From Actinomortierella ambigua (taxonomy: Eukaryota; Mortierellomycota; Mortierellomycetes; Mortierellales; Mortierellaceae): a DNA stretch of 64,000 bases. The translations under genes were made by a program, and so were the position numbers. Shown here in pieces: positions 45,291 to 57,919 of this stretch. Every line of letters begins with the position of its first letter. Position 1 is the first letter of the stretch. The notes beneath the pieces are model-generated. The model worked only from the letters and a program-made list of their open reading frames with translations. It was not told the DNA's origin and searched no databases. The stretch is from NCBI GenBank assembly GCA_016098155.1, contig JAAAJB010000066.1, positions 24,330-88,329 of the forward strand, given 5' to 3'.

Positions 45291-46749
45291 GGGTGGTGTG
45301 TTCCTGAATGTGTAATGTTTTCTTTGGCGGTAATGAATGTTCTCATCTCTTACATCGCTGCTGCTGTGTGCGGCTTTAAGGGACTGTCCAAAGCAAGAAA
45401 AAACAGTTTCCAAATTTGGACAGCGACGAAAAGAGACGCGCCCTGCCTGCCTGTTGGGGGCTACCTGCCTGTAAAAAAAATGTGTGTCAACGCTGTTTCT
45501 TTCGCCCAACACGCACTTGCTGGCATGATAGACAGCATCTGACTAGCTCTGGTCCACAGACAACACCACACTAGCCAAAGCCCATAGAAAGATACAGATG
45601 AACACACGATTCGAATAAAGGCCGCTCACCCACAACCAAAGAATGCAAATCTCCGCCTTATCGTGCGTGCTCAATCACTTTACAAAGGAAATCGCATCCC
45701 CCTTCCTCCCCTTGCGCACAATAGGATGTCACTCCAATTGGACAGATCTCTACTCTCGGCCAATTCAGACATGTACGATACCATTTCTTTTGATCCATCA
45801 TACAGCTTGAAAGGGAAAAAAGAGTGGTACAAAAAAAACTGATTCATGAAATAAAGCCCAACAAAGGCGCTCTACCGTCTGAGAGGATCACGTAGAAGAG
45901 ACAAGGGCAACAACGCCTTGGCCTATCCTACACGCTTCTTATGCATTCACATAGCAATCCCAGAGTGGTGGCTCAAATCCAGTAGACAGTACCTCCCTCG
46001 GTAAACGACTACAGAAAAGCAGGTCATTGCATGAAGCAAAACATTGCGTTTTTTGACTTGCCCTGCGGGCTTATCACAGATTCGCAGTAGACCTCAACCC
46101 CAACATTCATCCGTACAACATTGCCATGATTGTCTCCTTCACAGCAGGATCCACATGAGGATTCTTGGTCTAGGCTTGACTTGCGTAGTCGAGTCGAGCC
46201 CTTTGCTGTTGAGCTATAGGCTGCAGGCCCCAATAGATGGAAGAAGGTCGGTGAAGATGCAAGAGTACACAGGTCTACCTATTTGCCCCTGGAAAAACAA
46301 CAAAAAAAAACAAAAAACAAAATGAAAAAGAAAAGAAAAAAAGAACGTCTACCTCGGGTGTCAAAAAGTGGGGGGCTAGCATCCTGACTGTAGACTAAAC
46401 AAGCGCTATGAGGAGACGTTCTCGAACTTTTACGGTCTACAAATCTTCCCACACAGAAAAGACGATTGTCAGACACAGCACCACCAAAAAAGAATAATGA
46501 TCTTGATGTTTTCTCAAAGGGTGTCTCTGACAAAGAAAAGAAAAGAAGGGGTTTTCCACAGCCATGATCAGCAATGGCTGCGGGCTGCCATTGCCAACGG
46601 TTGATAATCCTAGCACTGTTGATATCGGAGTGCAATCAACAAGGAAATACCTCGGTGCTGATATCGCCCATCTCTTGGCCACTGAGCCCTCTGTGGTGGG
46701 GGGTGGCAACGATGGATGGTATTGAGGCAGGAATGCCGCTCCTTCAGTG

Positions 46750-47900
46750 TTCCCTCAAGCGGTGTCATTTTTCATCGCTTGGCTATCTTTGGGAGGAGCA
46801 CTCTTTAAAAAAAACTGCAGAGTTTGGATATCGTTGATAATTCTGAGACATCTCTGGGTGTTGGAGGTGCGGGGTGTGAAGGGTGAGGGCGAGGATCGTC
46901 TTGGTTCCCTGGGAACTGTTGACGAGGATTGTGCACGGTGGCCCGAGGCATTGAACAATGAGCCCATTTGGTTTTGGCACTCCTACATTGCCCGTGTTAT
47001 CGTTACTGGTAAAGGTAACAACCTCTCCCCCCTCCCTCATCCCTCTTTGTGTACATATGTTTTTTTTTCTTTTTTATAACAACAAAGGTACACTCATCCT
47101 CCAAGGTACATCCCTACACCCTTTCCACCTCCACAACATTGGCTGACGCCCCCCTTCGTCGCTCCACCTTTTGTTCTTTTTTAAGGTTCACGGTAAACGT
47201 TGACAGCCAATTGACAATGTACAATTCGGACGTAAAGTATAACACTGGGCCCCTCTATAGTCTCCATAGAACATTCTCTCTTTGGTTTGTGGCATGGGCA
47301 TGTGAGCTGGAGAGGATTCGTAAGCTGGGTTTTCCTTTTCCTGAATCTAGATCCTGGGTACAAAGGGTGACTATGTGGTGGATGGACGGTAAATGTACCT
47401 ATTAGGATCATGCTTGTCCATCTCCGGCTCCTGTTTGGGAGCGATGGCTCCCACCATACCGCGATGAGGTGTCCAGAAGGGGAATAGTACACCCCACTTT
47501 TGTACTACGTAGAAGGTGGGTAGGGTCCATTGGCACCTTGCTCGAGCCAATGCTATAATGCCATTGGTTTGATATACATCAAACTTTTTTTTTTATCCTT
47601 TGTTCACTTGCAGTCTCACAGCTCTACACAAGCATATTTCGTTCCTTCGTTCCCTTCGATCTGTGAAACCTTGGCCTTGTTTTTTGCTTGCTTGCACAAC
47701 ATGCAACGCAGACAAGATCCCATTCTCGTCAAGAACATTCGACGAAGGAGAAATCTTGTCCTGCTGTGTGTCCGGGTCAACAATGCCTCTGCGGAAGAAA
47801 TGAAATGGAATTCTGTTGAGGTTACACTGCAAGTGTATCGAAAGACCTTGCTGGTTAGATGGTAAAGGAGTGAGAATGAGAGTGTCCCTGTTCTGCTGTC
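46750..47900 (+). pseudogene. Possible relic of an F-box-like/LRR gene
   Basis: At about 47304-47365 the plus strand reads LERIRKLGFPFPESRSW, which lines up with LESLKLSGFPLPRSRAW of the intact paralog at 37822, nine of seventeen residues identical. Another frame at about 47610-47720 gives LTALHKHISFLRSLRSV, like the HVRHL segment of this family. The frames are short and broken by stops and no F-box is found, so this looks like one or two decayed copies. An unrecognised multi-intron gene is the alternative. Confidence 0.35.
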
Positions 47901-49361
47901 AATGGGTGGGCAACAACAAAAAAAAGACGGCGTGATGATGAAGTGGGATACATTGGAAACTGTCAAGATACACATGTTTCGACGATCCACACCTGACCCC
48001 GCCAAAAAAAACATCCCCTCCCTCCCCTCGCTGTTGACCAGCGCATTCATGTTTGAGAGCAGTACAGTATAACCTAGGGGAATGACACACAAAGTGGTTG
48101 CTATGTTGGTTGCGACATCGCGTCAAAACAGATGGTCTCATCCAGAGACAGCGGAAAGAGTAGCGGACTGTCCTGCAACGATTGATTCTAGTCACCCTCT
48201 CGAGTTCTCACCGCATGGCTACTTCCACTACGAATGCCACATAAAAAAAAAAAAAAAAAAAAGATCGCAATGACACCAAACTATGAGTAACATGATTCGC
48301 AGCACGTTGGGTGAGCAGTGTTCAAAAGATTCTGAATAGGCATTAGACCATTCATCCTAAATCAAAATAGTCTTTCCTCGACGCTCAAGACAAGATTATA
48401 GGATAAGCAGTTTGGTTGGATGCGATAATGTTTCATATCCATCAAAAAAAAACATGACCGCGAAAGACATGTCTGGCACCCAAAGTCTACAGAGGAGATC
48501 GAACAGCCTTGATGACATATGGCGCGTTTGCTGGTAGTCCAGCAAGGTGAAAAAAAAAACAAAAACAAAAATGATATAGAGTAGGATGGCACACTCAAGA
48601 TGGTGGGAGATGTATGTTTACCCTCCCCCCCCCCCAACGCCCTCCCAAGCAGACAATGCCATCTTTCTTTGATGATAATGCACCTAGAAGCATACATGGC
48701 AGGTCGGGATTGTCGAGAGTGTGGAGGCAGCGGATGAATGGGGTGTATAGTACTATTTGTATAGTACTGTTTGACCAGACTACCCACCCGACCCCGGTCC
48801 AATGGACCATGTGTTGCACAAGATGGAGTACCGAGGTAGTCATCCAACACGGATCACGATTTCGTTGAGTCAAGCGTATGTGGGGTGAAACGTGATCTTT
48901 GACCAACCAGAGACGACTCTTCTCGAATAGCTACACGAATGAACAGGCGGCTCGAGCGCCGAGGCTGGTCGACCGAGAAGGAAGCTAAGCAAAAAAAAAA
49001 AAAGCTAAGTAAACCGAACCAAACTAAAAAAAAAAAAAAAAAAAAAAAAACACCCCCCACCCGCCTTTGCTGCCCGCAGTGCAGGGACATGAAACACACA
49101 GCAGCAGTGCATGGGATCGTGTCTTCCCAGTTTTCTGTGACTTTGAGCATAAAGAAAGATTCAGTCCTATAGGAGGGTCCAAAATGTTCACTCAAATGGC
49201 ATTTGAATTTCGGCCGTTTTTATCTGTTTGGGGCTTGTCTCTAAACCTTAAAACCTTGTGTTGCTAGAACGACGAAATGTGGGGTGGAGAGAGGGGGGGG
49301 GAACATGACAATCTTTAAGATATGTACATGATGAGTTTCTAGAAGCCCACTACCCTCTTTT

Positions 49362-49434
49362 TTGTTGTTGTTGTTGTTGTTGTTGTTGTTGCTGTTGCTG
49401 CTGCTGTTGTTGCTGTTGTTGTTGCTGTTGTTGT
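49362..49434. repeat. GTT/GCT triplet repeat
   Basis: About 24 triplets, mostly GTT with scattered GCT. On the minus strand they would read as a glutamine run in a 63-residue frame, but no gene structure surrounds it. Treated as a microsatellite. Confidence 0.8.
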
Positions 49435-50050
49435 TTGATATAGACTAATCCCTCTCCCTTCTCCCCCGCTTTGCTTTGCTTTTCCTTTGCTTTGGGGGTC
49501 TTTTTTTTTGGGTACAACTTTTTCACAGGCAAGCAGTACAAGTTGCGTCAGGAGTTATGGGTAGATTCGGCGGCAAACATATGCACACAGATCCTACATC
49601 GATAAACAACGCGCACACACAGCAGGAAACCTGACGTGTGCGTTTTCACAGGCAGCCTTGGAGGGAAAACACACATTCACACACACACACACACACATAC
49701 ACACACACAAACAAAAAACAAAATACCATTGTAATACTTTTTTGTTGTTTTTGGTATTGTACCCTGCTACAATAGATACGCTTTCTTCGGTGCCCGGTAC
49801 TCCCCGGAGCTGGTACGTACCAATCCCCTGCAGTTTAGTGCGTCCAAGGGAAAAACGAAACCGTGGATTTTCTGTCCCTTCTCAGTTGTGTTACACAATC
49901 GTGTAACCAACACTAAGATTGTACCTTCTCGCTTTTCCTGCACGTCTATCGACAAAGTGGCCTTATACCCCCCCCCTTCTTCCCCTCCTTTCGTTTTCCT
50001 TTGAGCAACTCCCCTTTCTTTTCTTGCACTGACATCTTTCTCCGACTCGA

Positions 50051-50150
50051 CAATCATCTGCTTCTCAACTTTCTCCGACCCTTACAATCATCTGCTTCTC
50101 AACCTTCTCCGTCTCTGCAATCATCTGTCTGCTCCACCAACCTTCTCCAC
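50051..50150 (+). repeat. Three 33-34 base tandem repeats in the PTR2 leader
   Basis: Three head-to-tail copies begin CAATCATCTG at 50051, 50085 and 50118. The first two differ by a few bases and the third has drifted more. They end about 65 bases before the start codon, so they probably lie in the transcribed leader or core promoter. Confidence 0.8.
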
Positions 50151-50216
50151 TCCACACCCCACATATCTCCCCCTCCCCCTCCCCTTGTTTCATTCACAGC
50201 AGAAAAGACGGAAATC

Positions 50217-52104
50217 ATGTCCGAGGCTTTCAAAGACGAAAAGGCCCCAGTCGTCGATGGATTCCCAGATGAAAAGGCTCCCGTCGTCGAGGGGATGCAA
50301 GATGAAAAGGCCCATGTCGTCAACGGAATGCAAGATATCACCCAGCGCGACCTTCTCACAGAGCGTGAGATCGAACTCCTGGAGCTCGAGGCACGGATGA
50401 ATGCCCAGCTGGATGAGAAATTGCGCACACGACCTGACAAGCACCCGATCGCCATCTACTTTATTCTTCCAAACGAGTTTGGAGAGCGCTTCTGTTACCA
50501 TGCGATCGCCCCCAATATGAACAAGTACTTTCTCCAGATCACCGGCATGACCAAGATCCAGGCAAAAGTGTACACCACTGCGTTCACCATGCTGTCCTAC
50601 TTTTTCCCGGTGCTGGGTGCCGCTCTCTCGGACTCTTACCTTGGAAAATGGTAAGACTCGTGTCCCGGTCCATCCAATTGTAGCATTCTATTCTTCATTA
50701 TGGTTTTTTCCCCCAAGCTGACTGGATAAGCTGCTTCCCACCCCCCTTTTCCCTCATCTTAGGTGGACCATCATCTGGTTCTCGGTCATTTACCTCATTG
50801 GTATGATCATGCTTACAGTCTTTTCCATCCCCAACCTGCTCGGCAAAGTGGGTACCGTCTCCTATGGCTTGACGTTCTTGCCAATGATCATCATTGCGCT
50901 GGGCACCGGTGGCATCAAGCCCTGTGTCTCGTCCCACGGTGGTGACCAGTACCTGCCCTCACAAGAAAAGCTAAAGGATCGCTTCTTCTCGCTGTTCTAC
51001 GTTGCGATCCAAATGGGCGAACTCATTACCCAGTTCCTTGTCCCCGTCATTGCTGACCGGCCATGCATGGGTCAAAAGACTTGCTACCCCTATGCGTTCT
51101 TGCTGCCCACCATTGTGTTCCTGCTGTCACTTGCCGTCTTTGCCATTGGCCATCGCTTCTACCGTGTGGTCCCACCACTGGGCGAGTTCCTGCCATGGCG
51201 GGCACTCAAGGCCGCCTTCCTGGCCGGGTCACGCCACTACAAGGCCTCCAAGGAGGAGCGGGCCGCGATGGGTCACTGGCTCAACTTTGCCGAGGTCGAG
51301 TACGGCGGTGTGTTTATGGACGACGTGCGTGATTTTGGATTGACGCTGTGGTTGATTGTCATCCCTCTTTCGTTCTGGGGCATGCTGTACGTCCAGAACA
51401 ACAGCGAGTGGGCCGATCAGTACTACCAAATGAGCGGCGCGCTCTTTGGCCGCGACTCCAAGGTGCTGTCGTCGCAGTTCTCGAACGTCGAGGCCATCCT
51501 CAAGATCATCATGCTGCCGGGCCTGGTCTACTTTGTGTACCCATTCTTTGAGAAGCGCGGCTGGAACTTTTCGCTGACCCGTCGTATGTCGGCCGGCTAC
51601 GTCGTCATGATCATCTCGTTCGCCATCTCGGCAGCGCTGAACAAGCCGATCGAGCATGGCTTCTTGAATGCTGGACGAAACCCCAAGGATATGGCCGACT
51701 ATGACGGCACCTATTGCGCCGAGTGCCTGAGTGGCTGGTACCAGTTCCCACAGTGGTTCCTGTTTGCCCTGTCCGGTTCCATGATCTGGCCCTCGACCGT
51801 CCAGTTTATGTATGTGGAGACGGGTCGTCAGTTCCGTGCCATTGCTACATCCTTTGGTCTCTTGATGACCTCCCTTGGCTCCATCTGGATCACCATCCTG
51901 GACCCGGCCCTGGCCAACGCTGGTATGGACACCACAGCGCGCATGTGGACCTACTGCGGCATTGGTATCGCTGGCTGGATCTTGTTTGTCGCCATCAGCT
52001 GGACGTACACGCCTCGCAAGCAGCGCCAGCCTATCAACCAGCCGGCTCGCGAGGCCAAGGAGACGGAGTATTGTCTGACTACCGAATTGCCCGCCGACTT
52101 GTAA
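50217..52104 (+). CDS. PTR2: Proton-coupled di/tripeptide transporter, PTR2/POT family
   Basis: Exons 50217-50650 and 50763-52104 join in phase to give 591 residues. It should import small peptides with protons across the plasma membrane. The cytosolic N-terminus has three 11-residue repeats of the DEKAPVVDGFP type. The POT core follows: the motif near residue 85 reads EFGERFCYH where the family usually has ExxERFxYY, so the final Tyr is His. Then come IIALGTGGIKPCVSSHGGDQ and FYVAIQMGELITQF, matching PTR2 signatures. About twelve hydrophobic segments can be traced, with a hydrophilic loop holding KASKEERAAMGHW. The tail KQRQPINQPAREAKE is cytosolic. In other fungi such genes respond to amino acids and nitrogen; no regulatory site was identified here. 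The call is firm, though substrate range is unknown. Confidence 0.92.
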
Positions 52105-53351
52105 AAAAAAAATTCTCCTCCTTCCTCCCCCCTCCCCATCTTTGTGTATATCCTTCTTCCTTTTTTTTGCTCCACACTCTCAAAAGGTGCCACCTTGTCA
52201 GGCACCTATAATAGACACCTCTTGTTCTGAAGTGTGTGTGAGGTTTTAAAAAATAAACCCCCCTTTGTATTCTTTTTCTTATTTTCGTCTTTGGAGCATT
52301 GCTTTTGATTCCACTGCAATAACAAAATAAGATTTTCGACATTCAGCTCTAGGTCATGGTCACTGCGGCCCCTGAACCATACTATCGGGGTTTGTCTGGG
52401 TATATGGCACCATGTCCATTCGGAATATTGGAGGAGATACCAAAAACTTTAACAATGTGGCGAGGGTGGGGTGTGAGTGGGTAGTAGAGGAGCCTGGTTG
52501 CCCTGAGATGGAATAACTCGAAATAGCAACATTGCGGGGAGGAAGGGGGGCGCCAAAGAGTTGGACCAACATCGAGGAGATGCCGTGGCGACAGCATGAA
52601 TGACAGGTGTCGGTGCCGCGTCGTAGGGCAACCAAGCACGACGGAGAGCCCGTGGCCATGCCATCTGCCCTGTGTCTGATCTGGCTGGTAAGTTCCTGCC
52701 GAAGTTGCTGCTTCCTACGTTGAGCCTAGATAAGATTGTTGGCGGAGATTCCCCTTGGAGAAAGCCTCACAGGTCGCGTGTCTGGACCTCATACACACAC
52801 CTCCTTGACAAACACCAAACCAGTGGTGAGCATCGGACAGCGAAAAAAAAAATACCAAGGAGAGGCCAGCCATTGAGCTTACCACAAAGCAGACCTACGC
52901 TTCATCCTCGGACATCCCGTACACCAACGCTATGATTGGCCTTCATAGACACTACCATTACCCTGTGCACAGGAACAGACTTGACGATTCCCGTTGAAAA
53001 GCTGTAGATTGCATGAGTTGAGTGTGTTGAATCACTTGAAATGGCTCGAGCATGGAGAGGACACAAGCCACGAGGCGAAATTCACACACCCCCCAGCCAG
53101 CTCTTACACTCCTCTCGTTGACTCCCTGCTTGTTTCGCCTTCTCTCGACATCGCCACCCACACACACACAAGCAACAGTCCAGCATCCAGCAATGCCGAT
53201 GGGAGGCTACCGACCACTTGTGGCAAGTCGACATTTCACCCACCCTCACTCCCCTTCAGCAATGTCATGAACAGCAACGACTTTTCTTTTTTTTTGTGAA
53301 AACCTCGGCTACAAATATTCACCTTTCGCGAGTCGCATCCTGTGCTCTTAG
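52105..53351. other. Spacer between PTR2 and CRT10-like gene
   Basis: The left part is the T-rich 3' region of PTR2. The right part should include the promoter and at least one missing 5' exon of the CRT10-like gene, because its first recognised exon begins at a splice acceptor. A candidate ATG lies at 53193 (MPMGGYR) but no donor of matching phase could be fixed. Confidence 0.4.
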
Positions 53352-55272
53352 ATAACCGCTCTCACGGAGGATGTAGTCATCCCTCACCTGACAGCACCCG
53401 CGATCATGGTAAGCCAACCCTGCCGGGGAAAGGACAGAGAATAAGACGAAGGGCGGACTGAAAACCAAGACTTACGATTACCCATGCCTCTATGTGTATG
53501 GTGTGTGTGTGTGTGTTTTTTTTTTTTTTTTACATAATAGCGGATGAACCTGGTAGAGTCGAGCCACGACGATCCTCGTGTCATCTTCCTTGGTAATACA
53601 GTGGTACAACACAACAACTGCTTACTCGATGGGGGGAGGGGAAACAAACGAAAAAAAAAAATGTCTGACACGAAATGCTCACGTCCGTCCACTCTTGACG
53701 ACAACATTCTAGCCATTGGCAGTCGCGTCAAGGTCTACCATTTTGCCACACTGACACCAACTGCACCACCGACCTACACCCGCGAACTCGTGGACCCACG
53801 CGAAACACCAGTATGTCACCCCCCACCCTCGAATACGAGCCATCTCTGTCTGTGTGTATATGCACTTGTTTTTCCGCAACCTCCCATCTTTGCGACATGA
53901 TACCAAAAAAAAACTCCTCTCTTCCTTCTCGCCACCCACTTTTAGGACCTCAGCCTCGAAAAGACAATCAACCAGATACGAGTGGGTCACCTCGATCAAG
54001 ACGAGGTTCTCGTTGTAGCGGACGATGCTGGCGATGTATGCGTCTGGTTTACGCAGAATCTATCGCGCGACCCGCTTCTCTTCAAGTAAGTGCCCTTTAA
54101 AACGACAAAGGATGGAATGCATTCGAGTTTTCTTTGAAGCCCTCCCAGCAAACTGAACTTTTTTTTTCTTCCGTCTACTCTCTTCTTGGAACAAATAGTG
54201 TGGACGAGTCGGCTTGGGGGATTGCCATCCATCGGGAACGCAGCATGATCGCCATCTCCTCCAACGCCCATGTCGCAACACTCTTTCACTGCAAAGCCGA
54301 CCCTCTCTGGGGAGCCTACTCGGAAGAACCAGACACGTCTACTTATACCTATACCACCACCACCACCATGGGCAACCAATCCTCTCAGGCACCACAACCA
54401 CCACCTCCTCCTCCTTTCCAACAAATCATTCGCGGCCACGAACACAACGTCCCCTCCGTCGCCTTTAGCTCCTGCGGTCAGTTCCTCGCCACAGCCTCGG
54501 TCGATCGATCCTGTCGGGTCTGGCGCATCGCCGATGGCCAACAGGTGGCTCGGACACCGCTCGGCCCGCTGTGGGGCTGGGCTGTCCAGTTCATCCCCGA
54601 CCAAGGCTGGATCCACATGACCCTGGATGAGTTTCGACGGTTGCCGAAAAATCATCTGTGGCCGGAAGCCAAACCTGGCCTGGGCGTCAAGCGCTTTATG
54701 GGCAGTGATGGTGGTGGTGGTGGTACTGGTGGTGGTACTGGTACTGGTACTGGTGCTGGTACTGGTACTGGTACTGGTGCTGGTGGTGCTGGTGGTGGTG
54801 CTGATCAGCTTGCAGAGCATTTACGTCGCCACTCACCAGGCATGGAGCGCTTCTTCCGGCGCACAATCAGCACCCGATGGTATGCGGGTCCTTTGGAAGG
54901 CGAACCGGATCTTGGACTGAGTGGTGGTGGCGATGTTGAGACAGACCAACTACTACAGCAACAACAGCAACAACAACAACGACAACATCGGCAACGGCGA
55001 CACCCATACCATTACCATCCACATCAAGCGACCACAGACGACGATGGAAACATCATCTCGGATGCGGAGGGTGAGGATGACGCATTGGATATTGATTTCT
55101 ACCTCGATCAGATGGCTCAAATCATTCAAGTGCAAATGGAGGACGACCTACTGGCGGGCGACGGGGATGAGTCTTTGGAAACTACTGCTGGCGGCGAGGC
55201 CGGGATCTCGACAGCGACCACGACTACAACTGCAGCAATAACAGCCCCTCCTGGTCAACTCCCAAGGCCAAC

Positions 55273-55305
<33 letters not shown>

Positions 55306-57295
55306 CACAGGCGAACAATCATCGTCCTCGTCCTCGTCCCTGCTGGCTGGCTCAGAAAGTGCCCTACGACGCGAGGCAGCGCGAGAAGGACCCTCTACTG
55401 CCACGACAACTACGGAGCAACCATCAATCCATCCTCCACCACTCTTACCATCACCCTTCGCTTCTTCATCCTTCACAACCCCTTCCTTCTCCTCTTCTTC
55501 TTCGTCTTCCCAACGGCCAGTTGGCGTCACCAACTCCTCCACCGAACTGAGCGACATTCGCATTGTCCATTCATCCGAAAGTCGTTGTCATCGGCGGCGA
55601 TGGTCACGCCCACCCAACGAGGGCACGGATCAGAGAGAGGAAACATTGCGGACAAAACAAGGGACGTTCACCACCAACTCTGCGCGGCGCAAGGGCAAGG
55701 CCAAGTCGTTCGCCCCGCAAGAAAGTCGGCCCGGGACGACCACCACCACAACAGAGGACAATGACTCATCCACATGCGACCATACAGGAGGAGGAGGAGG
55801 AGGAGGAAAGGGAGGCCACCACCATAGTCTTCAGTGTCTGGATCGTCATCATCCTTGTCGACGCCATCGACGCCATCACCGTCGTCGGTACCCCACGGAG
55901 CTGCTGCTCTGCGCAACGGCGCGGAATATCTATGTGGAGCGATGTGGGCCCTTTGTCAAGGCTGAGCAGGCGACGGATCTTGCCCTCGCTGCTGAACAGA
56001 TCCAGCCTCCGCTACCTTGGTGGCCATCGGACGACGAGGACGTCTACGAAGATGATACCGACGGTAGTCATGATGGAGAGAACGATGATGAGGATGAGGA
56101 TGATGATGAGAATGACGACGAAGAGGCGGACGGAGACCTTTTTGTCGAACCCTGGGATATGGATGACGCATTCGACGGTATGGAGAACGAGAGCATCGGA
56201 TCCGGATCTTCGTACGACTGGGAGGCTGCTCAAGAACACATGTTCCCCATCTACAGCGAAGGGGAAGGGGAAGATGACGACGACGACGACAACGACAATG
56301 ACGAAGGAGAGGATGAATCCTGGAATGCCTACCTCCAGCAGGGGGCACATGGAGGTGGTAGCGGAGGCGATGACTCTAGCGACAGTGAGGCAGATCACTA
56401 CCTAACAGGAGAGGAGTCCGTGGACGAGAATGCGACAATGGAAGAAGCCGACGACGACGACGACGACGACGATGAAGATGATGGTGATAACAATAACACA
56501 ACAAGTCAAGAACCGGAACAAGCCAGTGCGCAAATCGCCTCAGGAGGCAACCGACATCTAAAGCGGCCCAGATCGGCTCCAGTCGTCGATGAAGCCAGCG
56601 GCGAACCGCCCCAGAGCGACTCTCCGCCACCGCACCGCCAACGCCGCGACAGTGAGGATCCTTCCGACGATGGCGACGACGATGATGATGATGACAATGA
56701 TGAGGACGACGACGACGAAGACGAAGATGGACCGGTATCACTCTACCCCATCTCAGTGGCTCGTGGCGCCGCAACCCGTGGCGACGGTCGTTCCCTTGGC
56801 CATTTAGATCGCTATGACCGGCTCGTGGTCATGCGCGTCGTTCCCGAACTTGCCATTGCCATTGCCGCCAGCCAAAAGGGCACAGTGGTCGTTCTTCGGC
56901 TGTTGAGGTAAAAGTACTGGGGAAGTGAGTGGGGGGGAGAGGTGGTGAGAGGTTATCTCCTTACTAACACCCAAACTCTTTAGACATTTGGGTACTTTAT
57001 CTAATGCTTCTCTCCATCTCTCTGTCTTTCAAAAAAAAAAAAAAAAAATAGTATCCGCCCGATACCAGCCAAGCAGAATATGCCTAACGAAGGAATGGAA
57101 AAGGACGAGTCAACTGGCGGTGACCACTTCGGGAACCCCTCAAAGGATACCGAAACAGGAACAGCACCATCAAGGACGAAGCCTTCCACCAGTCGACAAA
57201 AGGACTCCACCACCACGACCAAGCCATCATCCTCTTCGTCGTCATCGTCCGCACAGGGCCAGCCATCGGGGACGGCGACGACGACGACACTCCCC

Positions 57296-57331
<36 letters not shown>

Positions 57332-57610
57332 CGGCGACGCCCATCATCCACTCAACACACTTCCTCCTCCTCCTCCTCCGAGTCCCGACCTCGTTATGTC
57401 CTCTTCCCAGAGGTCTACCTCCCCGCCATAGACCCTCTACCTGTGCCGTTGATGGGCGTGGCCGTCTCACCCTTGCTGGATGCCGCACGCCGGACAACCG
57501 TTGGCGTACTCCTTCACATTGTCTACCTCAACGGCCACCTCTTCAGCTACGAAATCCGACTAGGCAAGCAAAGCTGCGACCCACCTTCCTTGGACCACGT
57601 GTTCCTGTAG
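53352..57610 (+). CDS. CRT10-like WD40 protein with large acidic low-complexity region
   Basis: Recognised exons are 53352-53408, 53541-53592, 53713-53810, 53946-54085, 54199-56907 and 57052-57610, 1204 residues in frame. The 5' exon is missing, so the start is partial. The N-terminal part reads ITALTEDVVIPHL, DDPRVIFLAIGSRVKVYHF, RVGHLDQDEVLVVADDAGDV and VDESAWGIAIHRERSMIAISS. This fits the fungal Crt10 family, named for a yeast regulator of ribonucleotide reductase transcription. One clear WD40 unit follows (GHEHNVPSVAFSSCGQFLAT, SVDRSCRVW). Residues about 270-1000 are mostly GT, Q, S, H and D/E runs. The C-terminal parts YDRLVVMRVVPELAIAIAAS and RYVLFPEVYLPAIDPLP complete the propeller. 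It is probably nuclear or cytosolic. Family match is good; function is by analogy only. Confidence 0.75.
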
Positions 57611-57919
57611 TAGTGGATTCGATCCGCTCGAGCAAATCTCCCCCCTTTTCTTTTTTTTACATTGTATAACAAGTCCCTGTATATAGAAAACAAATGCCAA
57701 GGCTGAACGACCTTGACCGATTTATTAAGGTTGGCGGGAGGAGAGAGATGTGTTTCTGGTTTGTCAGGATGTGTGTTGTGTGTGGGTAGAGTGAGTGGGT
57801 GGTTGGGTGGGAGAGAAGGAGCGCGTATCAACTTTTTTTTTCATTTACCCCCGCCTCTTTCTGCTGGTATCGTCCTACCAACTAACCACCCTTCAATACA
57901 AAAAAAAAATAAAAGACTA
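57611..57919. other. Short convergent spacer
   Basis: Only about 310 bases separate the stop codons of the CRT10-like gene (plus) and the GRR1-like gene (minus). AATAAA-like and T-rich sequence is present for both 3' ends. No gene is seen. Confidence 0.65.

Larger units (their letters stand above)
45291..50216. other. Gene-poor 4.9 kb region
   Basis: No intact gene is recognised. The left end should hold the GET4 promoter and the right end the leader of the PTR2 gene. Within it are a probable decayed F-box-like copy (about 46750-47900), A runs at 48243-48261 and 49027-49050, a GTT/GCT repeat at 49362-49434 and a CA run near 49678-49710. Short frames elsewhere look random. Confidence 0.45.

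Noticed and set aside
49350..49541. 63-codon minus-strand frame with a polyglutamine run
   Set aside because: The run comes from a GTT/GCT microsatellite, and there is no conserved sequence or gene structure around it.
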